From: Agilicoccus flavus
Lineage (GTDB): Bacteria; Actinomycetota; Actinomycetes; Actinomycetales; Dermatophilaceae
Assembly: GCF_014857905.1 (NCBI RefSeq)
Contig: NZ_JACYXE010000003.1
Location: 1 to 64,000, forward strand
DNA length: 64,000 nt
Direction of reading: 5' to 3'
The translations under genes were made by a program, and so were the position numbers. The stretch's first letter is position 1. Each line of letters opens with the position of its first letter. Of the stretch, positions 1-12,563 are shown one piece after another. Below the pieces are notes generated by a model that saw only the letters and a list, made by a program, of their open reading frames with translations, ran no database searches and was not told the origin of the DNA.

Positions 1-108
1 ATAGCGTTGGGGAAACGCCCGGTCCCATTCCGAACCCGGAAGCTAAGCCCAACAGCGCCGATGGTACTGCACTGGTGACGGTGTGGGAGAGTAGGACGCC
101 GCCGGACA
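1..108 (+). rRNA. rrf: 5S ribosomal RNA, 3' part (5' end outside window)
   Basis: The first 108 bases match the conserved actinobacterial 5S rRNA from the first arm onwards: the CCATTCCGAACCCGGAAG loop-B/C block, then GCTAAGCCC, GGTGTGGGAGAGTAGGACG and the closing GCCG stem strand. The 5' strand of the terminal stem and the start of the molecule lie outside the window, so this is the end of an rRNA operon transcribed rightwards. The 3' end is placed by family knowledge and could be off by a few bases. Confidence 0.95.
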
Positions 109-120
109 ATATTTGCATGG

Positions 121-150
121 TAGGGGTCGCATCTTCGGGTGCGGCCCCTA
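121..150 (+). terminator. rRNA operon terminator hairpin
   Basis: An 11-bp stem (121-131 TAGGGGTCGCA with 140-150 TGCGGCCCCTA, one G-T pair) closes an 8-base loop containing TTCG. It begins 13 bases after the 5S end. There is no long T-tract, which is usual for actinobacterial terminators. Confidence 0.8.
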
Positions 151-250
151 CTGTCATGTCCGGACCGATCGCGGCGTGAGAGGCTGACCCTGCAACGGGT
201 CGCCCCTGCGGTGGTCCGGAGCCATCTGCATAGCGAGCGAGGAGCATGAC

Positions 251-2521
251 GTGTCCGATCACGATTCCGATCACGGTGACCAGGCCGGCGGGGGCCGGTG
301 GTCGTCCGCACGGCGGTCCGGTTCCGCCGGTCGATCCACGTCCGGTGACCGTTCGCAGGGCCCTCGGTCCGGCGGGGGTGCCCGCGGCGGGGAACGGCGC
401 GACGGTTCGGCTTCCCGCGCCCGCGACGATCGTGGTGCAGCCCGGTACGGCGAGGGGCGCCGCGGCGCGGGTGAGCGTCGCTCCGACGGCTCCTTCTCCG
501 GCCGCGACGATCGGGGTGGGGCGCGCGATGGACGCGCCCACGGGGGCGATCGGCGGGGCAGTGGACCGTCCGGTGCCCGGCAGGACCGGGGTGATGGCCC
601 TCGCTTCGGGGAGGAGCGTCGGGCGGCAGGCGAACGCCGCGGCGGGGACTCGTTCCGGGGCCGCGACGACCGCGGCGGGTCGCGGTACGGCGAGGAGCGG
701 CGCGAGGGTGGCGATCGGGGCCGCTCGCGGTACGGAGACGACCGGCGCGGCCCGGGGGAGCGTCGCGACGCCGGGCCGTCCCGGGGCCGTGACGATCGGG
801 GCGGGTCGCGGTACGGCGAGGAGCGGCGCGGATCCAGCGAGCGTGGCCGTGCGGAATCGTTCCGGGGCCGCGACGACCGCGGCGGGTCGCGGTACGGTCA
901 GGAACGGCGCGAGGGGGGCGATCGGGGCCGTGACGACCGGGGAGGTTCCCGCTATGGGGACGACCGGCGGGGCTCGGGAGAGCGCCGCGACGCCGGCTCG
1001 TTCCGTGGCCGTGACGACCGGGGAGGTTCCCGTTATGGGGACGACCGGCGGGGCTCCGGAGAGCGCCGCGACGACCGGGGCGGCTCCCGCTACGGCGAGG
1101 AGCGCCGCGGATCGGGCGACGCGCGCGGAGCCGGCTCGTTCCGTGGCCGTGACGACCGCGGAGGTTCCCGCTACGGGGACGATCGACGTGGCCCCGGCGA
1201 ACGGCGGGACGCGGGCTCGTTCCGCGGTCGCGACGATCGCGGTGCAAGCCGTTCAGGCCCGCAGCGCGGTCGCCCGGGCGGTCACGCCGAGCGCGGCGGT
1301 GCCGAGCGTGAGGCGCGCGGGAGTGGCACGCGGTTGGCGCCGACCTCACCCCGCCTGCCCGAACCCCGCATCGACGACGACGTCACCGGGGCCGAGCTCG
1401 ACCGCGCCGTGCGGCGCGAACTGCGTACCCTGAGCAGGGACAACGCGGCGGGAGTGGCCGCCCACCTCGTCATGGTCGGGCGACTGCTCGACGACGACCT
1501 CGAGGGCGCCCGCGCCCACGCGGAGACGGCGGTCCGCCGGGCGGGCCGCGTCGCCGCGGCCCGGGAGACCCTGGGCCTCGTCGAGTACCGATCCGGCCGG
1601 TGGGCCCAGGCCCTCGCGGAATTCCGGACCGCCCGCCGCATCGCCGGCGACCAGCACCTGCTGCCCCTCATGGTCGACTGCGAGCGCGCCCTGGGCCGGC
1701 CCGAGCGCGCCCTCGAGCTGGCCTCCGGCCCGGAGGCGCAGGAGCTGACCGCGGCCGAGAAGGTGGAGCTGCGCATCGTCGTCTCCGGGATCCGGCGCGA
1801 CCTCGGGCGCCTCGACGCGGCCGCGCTGGAGCTGCGCAACGTCGGCCTCGACCCCTCGGCGCGCAAGCCGTGGTCGGGTCGGCTCTTCTACGCCTACGCC
1901 GACGTCCTGCTCGCCCAGGGCGACGAGGCCGCGGCCCGCACGTGGTTCGCCCACGCCGTCGACGCCGACACCGAGCTCGAGACCGACGCGGCCGAGCGCC
2001 TCGACGAGTTGGACGGGATCGTGCTCACCGACCTCCTTGGCGACGAGGAGGACGAGGACGACGAGGGAGACGACGTCGCCGCCGCTGTGCCCGCGGGCGG
2101 CCCGCCGGAGGGCGGCGCGGACCTCGCCGGCCCGGTCGAGAGCCCGGCGGGTGCTGCCCGTCCGGCCGAGGTGACCCGTGTCGCGGGCGACGCTGGAGAC
2201 TCGGACCCCGGCGTGCTGTCGCCGCGCGCCACGCCCGAGCCGGAATCGCCGGCCTCCGAACCGGATGCGCCCGCGTCGCCCTACGGCCTCACCTGGTCCG
2301 ATCCCCAGCAGCCGGTGGCCACCGGACGCGCCGGCCGCCCCGGTGCCCGGCTGGAGCTGTCCGACGCCGCGCCCCACGAGGCGGCGGACGCGCCCGGGTC
2401 CGGGTCCGGGTCCGCGCCGAGCCGGTGGAGCCGTGCCGCACCCGCCACCGACGACTCCGCCGAGCGCCGCGGCGACGACGGGTCGTCCGGACGCCCCGAC
2501 GCGGGGGAGGACCCGGCGTGA
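251..2521 (+). CDS. TPR-type protein with long Arg/Gly/Asp repeat N-terminus
   Basis: A 756-residue protein in three parts. Residues about 1-355 are low complexity, dominated by imperfect repeats of the type RGRDDRGGSRYGEERR and expected to be disordered. Residues about 365-600 are helical, with TPR-like pairs. The tail is acidic and Pro/Ala-rich. GTG at 251 is chosen because GAGGAG lies at 239-244. It occupies the place of Rv1691 (a TPR protein) in the conserved Rv1691-Rv1692-tlyA-nadK-recN order, and its stop overlaps the next start (GTGA). The TPR part suggests protein-protein contacts. The RG-rich part resembles RNA-binding RGG regions, which would suit a gene beside rRNA and the rRNA methylase TlyA, but this is inference. 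No catalytic motif was seen. Confidence 0.85.
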   Translation: MSDHDSDHGDQAGGGRWSSARRSGSAGRSTSGDRSQGPRSGGGARGGERRDGSASRARDDRGAARYGEGRRGAGERRSDGSFSGRDDRGGARDGRAHGGDRRGSGPSGARQDRGDGPRFGEERRAAGERRGGDSFRGRDDRGGSRYGEERREGGDRGRSRYGDDRRGPGERRDAGPSRGRDDRGGSRYGEERRGSSERGRAESFRGRDDRGGSRYGQERREGGDRGRDDRGGSRYGDDRRGSGERRDAGSFRGRDDRGGSRYGDDRRGSGERRDDRGGSRYGEERRGSGDARGAGSFRGRDDRGGSRYGDDRRGPGERRDAGSFRGRDDRGASRSGPQRGRPGGHAERGGAEREARGSGTRLAPTSPRLPEPRIDDDVTGAELDRAVRRELRTLSRDNAAGVAAHLVMVGRLLDDDLEGARAHAETAVRRAGRVAAARETLGLVEYRSGRWAQALAEFRTARRIAGDQHLLPLMVDCERALGRPERALELASGPEAQELTAAEKVELRIVVSGIRRDLGRLDAAALELRNVGLDPSARKPWSGRLFYAYADVLLAQGDEAAARTWFAHAVDADTELETDAAERLDELDGIVLTDLLGDEEDEDDEGDDVAAAVPAGGPPEGGADLAGPVESPAGAARPAEVTRVAGDAGDSDPGVLSPRATPEPESPASEPDAPASPYGLTWSDPQQPVATGRAGRPGARLELSDAAPHEAADAPGSGSGSAPSRWSRAAPATDDSAERRGDDGSSGRPDAGEDPA
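655..1250 (+). repeat. In-frame tandem repeats encoding RG-rich motif
   Basis: Repeated coding units within the preceding gene. The cleanest copies begin at 926 and 1007, exactly 81 bp (27 codons) apart and nearly identical over their length. Other copies are shorter or interrupted. The unit encodes GRDDRGGSRYGDDRR followed by a G/E/R/A linker. Multiples of three keep the frame, so copy number can change without breaking the gene. Confidence 0.85.
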
Positions 2522-3579
2522 GCGGGACCCTGCTCAGTGCCTACGAGGGGATCGTCTGCGACCTCGACGGGGTCGTCTACCGCGGGCCCTCGGCGGTCCC
2601 GCACGCCGTCGATGCCCTCGGCGCCGCCCGCGCCGGCGGCACCCGCATCGTCTACGCGACGAACAACGCGTCACGCACCCCCGGCGACGTCGCGGGCCAC
2701 CTCGCGGAGCTCGGCCTGGACCTCGACGTCGCCGACGTCGTCACGAGTTCCCAGGCCGGGGCGGTCCATCTCGCGTCCGTCCTCGACACCGGGTCGCCCG
2801 TCCTCGCCGTCGGTGGTGAGGGGGTCGGCGTCGCTCTCGAGGCCGCCGGCCTTCGCCCGGTCCGTACCGCCGACGTCGCCGACCTCGGCCGGCCCGTCGC
2901 GGCCGTGCTGCAGGGGCTCGGCAAGGACGTGACCTGGCGTGACCTCGCCGAGGCCGCGTTCGCGATCCAGGGCGGGGCCGCCTGGGTCGCGACCAACGCC
3001 GACCTCACCCTTCCCGAGGCGCGCGGCCTCGCTCCGGGCAACGGGGCGCTCGTGGGTGTCGTCCGGGAGGCCGTCGACGTCGATCCGCTCGTGGTTGGCA
3101 AGCCGGAGACGCCCTTGTACGAACTCGCCGCCGACGTCCTGCACACCCCCGTCGATCGCGTCCTGGCCGTCGGCGACCGCCTCGACACCGACCTGCAGGG
3201 CGCGGTGAGCATCGGCATGGACGGGCTCTTCGTCCTCACCGGGGTCAGTCGGCTGCGCGACGTCGCGCTCGCTGACGAGCGGTGCCGCCCCCGCTACGTC
3301 GTTCTCGACCTGCGGGCGTTGCATCAGCCCTACGCCGAGCCGGTCGTCGACCGCTCCGGCGACGGCGCGCGGGCCGTCGTCGGCGACGCCCGCGCGACCC
3401 TGACGTCCGGGCGCCTCGACGTCGAGATCGGGACCGACCCCACCGGCGCCGCCCGCGCCCTCGTCGCCGCCGCCTGGTCCGTGCTCGACGCCGGGGGCGA
3501 CCTCGACGTGGACGCCCAGGCCTGGGCCCGGGCCGAGGCGGACATCCTCGCCGCGCACGACGCCGGGGGCCCCCGATGA
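2518..3579 (+). CDS. HAD-IIA family phosphatase (Rv1692-like)
   Basis: A 353-residue HAD superfamily subclass IIA (NagD/GS1) phosphatase. Motif I is CDLDGVVYRG near residue 15, motif II is YATNNAS, and motif III/IV runs from VGKPE to VGDRLDTDLQGA. The Mycobacterium gene at this place, Rv1692, is a glycerol-3-phosphate phosphatase, so lipid polar-head recycling is the likely role; the substrate is inferred from synteny only. The region after about residue 270 is an added C-terminal segment, as in Rv1692-type proteins. The GTG start overlaps the upstream stop by four bases, and the stop overlaps the next ATG, so translation is probably coupled. The protein is cytoplasmic. Confidence 0.9.
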   Translation: MSGTLLSAYEGIVCDLDGVVYRGPSAVPHAVDALGAARAGGTRIVYATNNASRTPGDVAGHLAELGLDLDVADVVTSSQAGAVHLASVLDTGSPVLAVGGEGVGVALEAAGLRPVRTADVADLGRPVAAVLQGLGKDVTWRDLAEAAFAIQGGAAWVATNADLTLPEARGLAPGNGALVGVVREAVDVDPLVVGKPETPLYELAADVLHTPVDRVLAVGDRLDTDLQGAVSIGMDGLFVLTGVSRLRDVALADERCRPRYVVLDLRALHQPYAEPVVDRSGDGARAVVGDARATLTSGRLDVEIGTDPTGAARALVAAAWSVLDAGGDLDVDAQAWARAEADILAAHDAGGPR

Positions 3580-3833
3580 GCGGGAGCGACGCGATGCCCG
3601 GGCCCTCCGGGCCGCCGGAGCACCCGGCGCCTTCACCGCACCCGGCGCCGATCCGGCCGGGTCCGCCGTCCGCCACGCCCGGACCCGGTCCGGACGACGG
3701 GGCGCCCGGGCTCGAGGCGGCGCTCGCCGACCTGGAGTCCCGTCCCGTCGACGACCTCGACGGCACCGCGACGGCCGGTTCGGCGCTGCACGATCGACTC
3801 CGGGACCGCCTCGATGAGCTCGGCCGGTCCTGA
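3576..3833 (+). CDS. Small Pro/Ala-rich protein (Rv1693 position)
   Basis: An 85-residue product: about 45 Pro/Gly-rich residues, then a short acidic helix-forming C-terminus (LEAALADLESRPVDDL ... LHDRLRDRLDELGRS). ATG at 3576 overlaps the upstream stop (ATGA), and the 3' end overlaps the tlyA start by 20 bases. Many actinobacteria have a comparable tiny gene here between the HAD phosphatase and tlyA. No function is recognised. The overlaps and the amphipathic tail support it being a real gene rather than spacer. Confidence 0.7.
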   Translation: MSGSDAMPGPSGPPEHPAPSPHPAPIRPGPPSATPGPGPDDGAPGLEAALADLESRPVDDLDGTATAGSALHDRLRDRLDELGRS

Positions 3834-4656
3834 GGGGTGGGCGCGTCTCGACGTCGCCCTCGTCGAGCGTGGTCTCGCGCGGTCACGCGGCCACGCCCGT
3901 GACCTCGTCGAGGCCGGGCGCGTCCGGGTGGACGAGCGCCCGGCCCGCCGCCCGGCGCTGCGGGTGGGCCCGGGAGCGGAGGTCGCCGTCGAGGCGGGGG
4001 ACGCCTACGTCGGTCGCGCGGCGCACAAGCTGCTTTATGCGCTCGACGCCTTCGCGCCGCTCGGGCTCGAGGTCGCCGGTCGCCGGTGCCTCGACGTCGG
4101 CGCGTCCACCGGCGGCTTCACCCAGGTGCTCCTCGAGCGTGGGGCCCGCGAGGTCGTCGCGCTCGACGTCGGCCATGGCCAGCTCGCCGCGGCGGTCGCG
4201 GACGACCCGCGCGTGCTCGAGCGCAGCGGGGTCAACGTGCGCGACGTCGCGCCCGGCGACCTCGGGGACCCCTTCGACCTCGTGGTCGGAGACCTCTCCT
4301 TCATCTCGCTCACGCTCGTCGTCGCCGCGCTCGCCGGCCAGGTGGCACCCGCGGGCGACCTCGTCCTCCTCGTCAAGCCGCAGTTCGAGGTGGGTCGCGT
4401 GCGGCTGGGCAAGAACGGCATCGTGCGCTCCTCGAGCGACCGCCTCGACAGCGTGACCCGCGTCGTCGACGCGGCCCGCGCGGCGGGCCTGCGCGCGCTC
4501 GACGTCCGAGCCAGCCCCCTGCCCGGCGGCGGCGGGAACCGGGAGTACCTAGGCTGGTTCACGGCCGGGGACCGACCCGCTCCGGCCAGGGTGGACCTGG
4601 CCGAGCGCATCGCCCGGCTCGACTCCGGGCCGACCGACGACACGGAGGACGCATGA
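3814..4656 (+). CDS. tlyA: 16S/23S rRNA (cytidine-2'-O)-methyltransferase TlyA
   Basis: A 280-residue protein with an N-terminal S4 RNA-binding domain (about residues 8-70, with the LDVALVERGLARSRGHA pattern) and an FtsJ-type SAM methyltransferase domain. Motif I is DVGASTGGFTQVLLERGA, followed by GDLSFISL and LLVKPQFE. TlyA 2'-O-methylates cytidines in 16S and 23S rRNA, and its loss gives capreomycin resistance in mycobacteria. It sits between the Rv1693-type gene and nadK as in Mycobacterium. The 3' end overlaps nadK by four bases (ATGA). Confidence 0.95.
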   Translation: MSSAGPEGWARLDVALVERGLARSRGHARDLVEAGRVRVDERPARRPALRVGPGAEVAVEAGDAYVGRAAHKLLYALDAFAPLGLEVAGRRCLDVGASTGGFTQVLLERGAREVVALDVGHGQLAAAVADDPRVLERSGVNVRDVAPGDLGDPFDLVVGDLSFISLTLVVAALAGQVAPAGDLVLLVKPQFEVGRVRLGKNGIVRSSSDRLDSVTRVVDAARAAGLRALDVRASPLPGGGGNREYLGWFTAGDRPAPARVDLAERIARLDSGPTDDTEDA

Positions 4657-5555
4657 CACGCCGAGTGCTGCTCGTCTCGCACGCCGTCCGCACCGACCTC
4701 CAGAAGCAGGCCGCCGTCGTCGCGCGGGCCCTCGCCGAGCACGGCATCGAGACCGTCGTCCCGGTGGGTGACGCCGCCCACCACGACGTGGCCGACGGGG
4801 TCCTGCGCGTCGCGGACGCCGACGTCCCGAGCGAGGGGTGCGAACTCGTCTGCGTCCTCGGCGGCGACGGCTCCATCCTGCGGGGCGCGGAACTGGCGCG
4901 CCGCTCCGGGACGCCCTTGTTGGGCGTGAACTTCGGCCACGTCGGCTTCCTCGCCGAGGCCGAACGCGAGGACCTCGGCGCCGTCGTCGACCACATCGTC
5001 CGCGCCGACTACACCGTCGAGGACCGGATGACGCTCGACGTCGTCGCCAGCGGGCCCGACGGGGTGCTGGCCAGGAGCTGGGCCCTCAACGAGGTGACCG
5101 TCGAGAAGGCGGCCCGGGAGCGGATGGTCGAGCTCGTCCTCGAGATCGACAGTCGGCCGCTGTCGACGTGGGGGTGCGACGGCGTCATCATGGCGACCCC
5201 GACCGGGTCGACCGCCTACGCGTTCTCCACGGGCGGGCCGGTGGTCTGGCCCGACGTCGAGGCCCTCCTCCTCGTGCCGATCTCGGCCCACGCCCTCTTC
5301 GCCCGCCCCCTCGTCGTCGGTCCCGGGTCCAGGGTGGCCGTCGAGCTCACCCCCGAGGCGCCGGGACGGGCGGTCATGTGGTGCGACGGCGCCCGACCGG
5401 TCGACCTGCCGCCGAGCGCGCGCGTCGAGGTCCAGCGCGGCGAGCACCCGGTGCGCCTCGCCCGGCTGACGCGCGGGCCCTTCACCGACCGCCTCGTCGC
5501 GAAGTTCGACCTCTCCGTCCAGGGCTGGCGCGGCGCCCGACGCCACCACCGCTGA
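4653..5555 (+). CDS. nadK: NAD kinase
   Basis: A 300-residue ATP/polyphosphate-dependent NAD kinase making NADP+. Visible motifs are GGDGSILRG near residue 70, NFGHVGFLAE, and GSTAYAFSTGGPVVWPDV, which carries the conserved second domain signature. Length is normal. ATG at 4653 overlaps the tlyA stop, so it is the last gene of the coupled group that starts at 251. About 100 bases with damage-response sites separate it from recN. Confidence 0.95.
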   Translation: MTRRVLLVSHAVRTDLQKQAAVVARALAEHGIETVVPVGDAAHHDVADGVLRVADADVPSEGCELVCVLGGDGSILRGAELARRSGTPLLGVNFGHVGFLAEAEREDLGAVVDHIVRADYTVEDRMTLDVVASGPDGVLARSWALNEVTVEKAARERMVELVLEIDSRPLSTWGCDGVIMATPTGSTAYAFSTGGPVVWPDVEALLLVPISAHALFARPLVVGPGSRVAVELTPEAPGRAVMWCDGARPVDLPPSARVEVQRGEHPVRLARLTRGPFTDRLVAKFDLSVQGWRGARRHHR

Positions 5556-5573
5556 CCGCCGCTCTCCCCAGAA

Positions 5574-5604
5574 TCGAACACGCGTACGTCGGAAGAATGT
5601 TCGA
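5574..5604 (+). promoter_or_regulatory. Two adjacent LexA (SOS) box-like sites upstream of recN
   Basis: The actinobacterial SOS box is TCGAAC-N4-GTTCGA. Site 1 at 5574-5589 is TCGAACACGCGTACGT, with a perfect left half and 4 of 6 in the right half. Site 2 at 5589-5604 is TCGGAAGAATGTTCGA, with 4 of 6 on the left and a perfect right half. They share one base, so two dimers would bind head to tail. Their place before recN, a classic SOS gene, supports the call. Confidence 0.6.
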
Positions 5605-5630
5605 GTGCGGCGGGCGCGTCGCCACGAACC

Positions 5631-5652
5631 TGTCGGTGGTCCTCCCTACTCT
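5631..5652 (+). promoter_or_regulatory. recN promoter with PafBC (RecA-NDp) motif, leaderless
   Basis: TGTCGGTG at 5631-5638, exactly eight bases, then TACTCT at 5647-5652. This matches the mycobacterial RecA-independent damage promoter TGTCRGTG-N8-TANNNT recognised by PafBC. The ATG of recN begins six bases after the -10 box, so the transcript is probably leaderless, and no Shine-Dalgarno sequence is present. Confidence 0.75.
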
Positions 5653-5658
5653 GGCGAC

Positions 5659-10065
<4,407 letters not shown>

Positions 10066-10100
10066 GGCCCGCCCCCCACCCCTCCCGTAAGGACACGCCC

Positions 10101-11534
10101 ATGGAGTCAGTGCTCGATGCCGTCTCGACGTTCATCTGGGGGCCCTTCCTCCTCATCCCGCTGCTGCTGGGCGCGGGCATCTACCTGACGATCCGCCTCG
10201 GCGGCCTGCAGTTCTCCAAGCTCGTCCCGGCGCTCCGGCTCGCGTTCGTGGACCGCGGCGACGAGGGCGGTTCGGGCGACATCTCGCACTACCAGGCGCT
10301 GACGACGGCGCTCGCCGCGACCGTCGGCGTCGGCAACATCGCCGGCGTCGCGACCGCCATCCACCTCGGCGGGCCCGGCGCGCTCTTCTGGATGTGGATC
10401 ACGGCCCTGTTCGGGATGGCGACGAAGTACTCCGAGGCGTTCATGGGGGTGCGCTTCCGCACGATCGACGCGACCGGCCGCGTCTCGGGCGGGCCCCAGT
10501 ACTACCTCACCCGCGCGATCCCCGGCGCGTTCGGCGTGACCCTCAGCCTGCTCTTCGCCGTGTTCGCGGTCCTCGCGAGCTTCGGCATCGGGAACATGAC
10601 CCAGTCGAACACCGTCGCGACGAGCATGTCCGAGTCCTTCGGGGTGCCGACGGTCGTGACCGGCATCGTCCTCGCGGTCGCGACGGGCCTCGTCCTCGTC
10701 GGGGGGATCTCGTCCATCGGCAAGGTGACCAGCGCGTTCGTCCCGCTGATGATCGTCCTCTACGTCCTCGCCGCGGTCGTCGTCCTCGTGGTCAACGTCA
10801 CCGCGCTCCCGGCGGCGTTCGCGCTCATCGTCTCCGACGCCTTCACCGGCACGGCCGCGGTCGGCGGGTTCGCCGGGTCGACGATGATCCTCGCGCTGCA
10901 GTACGGCATCGCCCGCGGCATCTTCTCCAACGAGTCGGGCCTGGGCTCGGCGGCCATCGCGGCCGCGGCCGCCCAGACCCGCCACCCGGTGCGCCAGGGG
11001 CTCGTGTCGATGACGCAGACCTTCATCGACACGATCATCGTCGTGTCGATGACCGGCCTCGTCATCATCTCGACGGGCGCCTGGCAGAGCGGGATCGAGG
11101 GGGCCGGGATGACGGCCGAGGGGTTCTCCCGCGGCCTGCCCGGCACGTCCGGGCACCTCGTCGTCACGGTGTCGGTCATCTTCTTCGCGTTCTCGACCGT
11201 GCTCGGGTGGGCCTACTACGGCGAGCGCTGCATGGAACGACTCGTCGGGATCCGCGGAGTCGTCCCCTACCGCGTCGTCTTCACCGTCGTCGTGTTCGTC
11301 GGCGCGACCACCGAGCTCACGCTCGTGTGGACGTTCTCCGACATCGCGAACGGGCTCATGGCCCTGCCCAACCTCATCGGGCTCATCATCTGCGCCGGTC
11401 TCATCGCCCGGGAGACCAAGGCCTACCTCCGCCTCGACCCGACCCTGCGCCACGAACCCGACTGCTCGACCCTGGAGGGCCTCGACGAGCTGTCGCGCCT
11501 CGAGGGCACGAGCGGTTCGGCCGGCCGGTCCTGA
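10101..11534 (+). CDS. Alanine/glycine:cation symporter (AGCS) family protein
   Basis: A 477-residue polytopic membrane protein of the sodium:alanine/glycine symporter family. Seen: ALTTALAATVGVGNIAGVATAI near the N-terminus (the family's core signature), MWITALFGMATKYSE, and FSNESGLGSAAIAAAAA. About ten or eleven hydrophobic segments are visible. It would import small amino acids using a sodium or proton gradient. ATG 10101 follows GTAAGGA at about 10086-10092. It is convergent with the SDR gene, only nine bases between the stops, and probably monocistronic. Confidence 0.92.
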   Translation: MESVLDAVSTFIWGPFLLIPLLLGAGIYLTIRLGGLQFSKLVPALRLAFVDRGDEGGSGDISHYQALTTALAATVGVGNIAGVATAIHLGGPGALFWMWITALFGMATKYSEAFMGVRFRTIDATGRVSGGPQYYLTRAIPGAFGVTLSLLFAVFAVLASFGIGNMTQSNTVATSMSESFGVPTVVTGIVLAVATGLVLVGGISSIGKVTSAFVPLMIVLYVLAAVVVLVVNVTALPAAFALIVSDAFTGTAAVGGFAGSTMILALQYGIARGIFSNESGLGSAAIAAAAAQTRHPVRQGLVSMTQTFIDTIIVVSMTGLVIISTGAWQSGIEGAGMTAEGFSRGLPGTSGHLVVTVSVIFFAFSTVLGWAYYGERCMERLVGIRGVVPYRVVFTVVVFVGATTELTLVWTFSDIANGLMALPNLIGLIICAGLIARETKAYLRLDPTLRHEPDCSTLEGLDELSRLEGTSGSAGRS

Positions 11535-11543
11535 CGCCGGCGT

Positions 11544-12356
11544 TCAGCGGCGGAACCCGCCTTCGGAGTCGATGACCTGGCCGACGACCCAGCACCCGTC
11601 GTCGGAGACGAGCCAGGCGACGAGCCGGGCGGGGTCGTCGGGCTCGCCGTACCGTCCGGCGGGGAAGGCCGACAGGAGCGCCTCCAGCCGGTCGGGCCGA
11701 TCGGTGGTGGCGGGCGCGAGGTAGCCCGTGTCGACCGGCCCGGGGTTGACCGTGTTGAGCAGGATGCCGCGGGGGGCGAGATCGGCGGCGATCGACGGCG
11801 TGATCCCGGCGAGGGCCGCCTTCGACGTCGCGTAGGCGATCTCGTCGCTCATGGGACCGAGGCCCTGGCCCGAGGTGAACCAGATGACCCGACCGCCGGG
11901 ACGGGTGTCGTCGTGGCGGGCGGCGAAGGCGCGCGTGAGCAGCAGCGTCGCGCGGGCGTTCACGGCCCAGTGGGCGTCGAGGTCCGCGGCGTCGATCTCG
12001 GCCAGACGGCCGTCGCCGCCCGAGCGCGCCTGGTTCGCGACGAGGACGTCGAGGGGCCCGAGGGCCGCCTCCGCCTCCGCGACGAGTCGGTCGGGGGCGG
12101 CCGGGTCGGCGAGGTCGAGGGAGACGTCGAACAGCCGGGCCCCGGGGGTCAGGGCGTCCCGCAGCAGCTCGACGACGGCGGCGGGATCGTCCGCGCCCCA
12201 GGGCTGCCGCGCGTCGTGCGGGGCCCAGTGCTGAACGGCCAGTTGGGCCCCCGCCGCCGCGAGCCGGCGGGCCACGGCGAAACCGATGCCCTGACGGCGG
12301 CTCACGCCGGTGACCAGGGCGGTGCGTCCGGACAGGGGCAGGGCGGGCGTCGACAT
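11544..12356 (-). CDS. Short-chain dehydrogenase/reductase
   Basis: A 270-residue classical SDR. The Rossmann glycine motif is TGVSRRQGIG near residue 16, DVLVANQA marks the middle, and the catalytic Ser (WFTSGQG) and YATSK give the active site. VNPGPVDTGY and the C-terminal DSEGGFRR are normal for the family. It is an NAD(P)-dependent oxidoreductase of unknown substrate; 3-oxoacyl reductase-like members look similar. The ATG at 12356 is the first one giving the SDR N-terminus. It is divergent from the aldehyde dehydrogenase gene with about 200 bases between. Confidence 0.88.
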   Translation of the reverse strand: MSTPALPLSGRTALVTGVSRRQGIGFAVARRLAAAGAQLAVQHWAPHDARQPWGADDPAAVVELLRDALTPGARLFDVSLDLADPAAPDRLVAEAEAALGPLDVLVANQARSGGDGRLAEIDAADLDAHWAVNARATLLLTRAFAARHDDTRPGGRVIWFTSGQGLGPMSDEIAYATSKAALAGITPSIAADLAPRGILLNTVNPGPVDTGYLAPATTDRPDRLEALLSAFPAGRYGEPDDPARLVAWLVSDDGCWVVGQVIDSEGGFRR

Positions 12357-12563
12357 GGGCTCCACCCTGGCTCGGCGGGCCGGGGCCGTCCACCGAGTTC
12401 CGGCCCGGGCCGCCGGGCGACGACACCGGCCCGGCCTCGTCGGCCCGGACCCGCACCCCGTGGCGGCATCGGCATCGGAAAGGGGCGTCGAGCGCGACGG
12501 CGCGACCGGGGCGGTGGGCTGCCCCACACTGGGGGGATACGTCGACGTCGATGGAGGTGCGCA

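Noticed and set aside
246-1433. A 395-residue frame starting ATG 246 that overlaps the TPR gene
   Set aside because: It is a shadow: its composition is a T/A/G/R-rich image of the repeats, and it lacks the Shine-Dalgarno spacing and any domain. The GTG 251 frame continues into TPR-like sequence.
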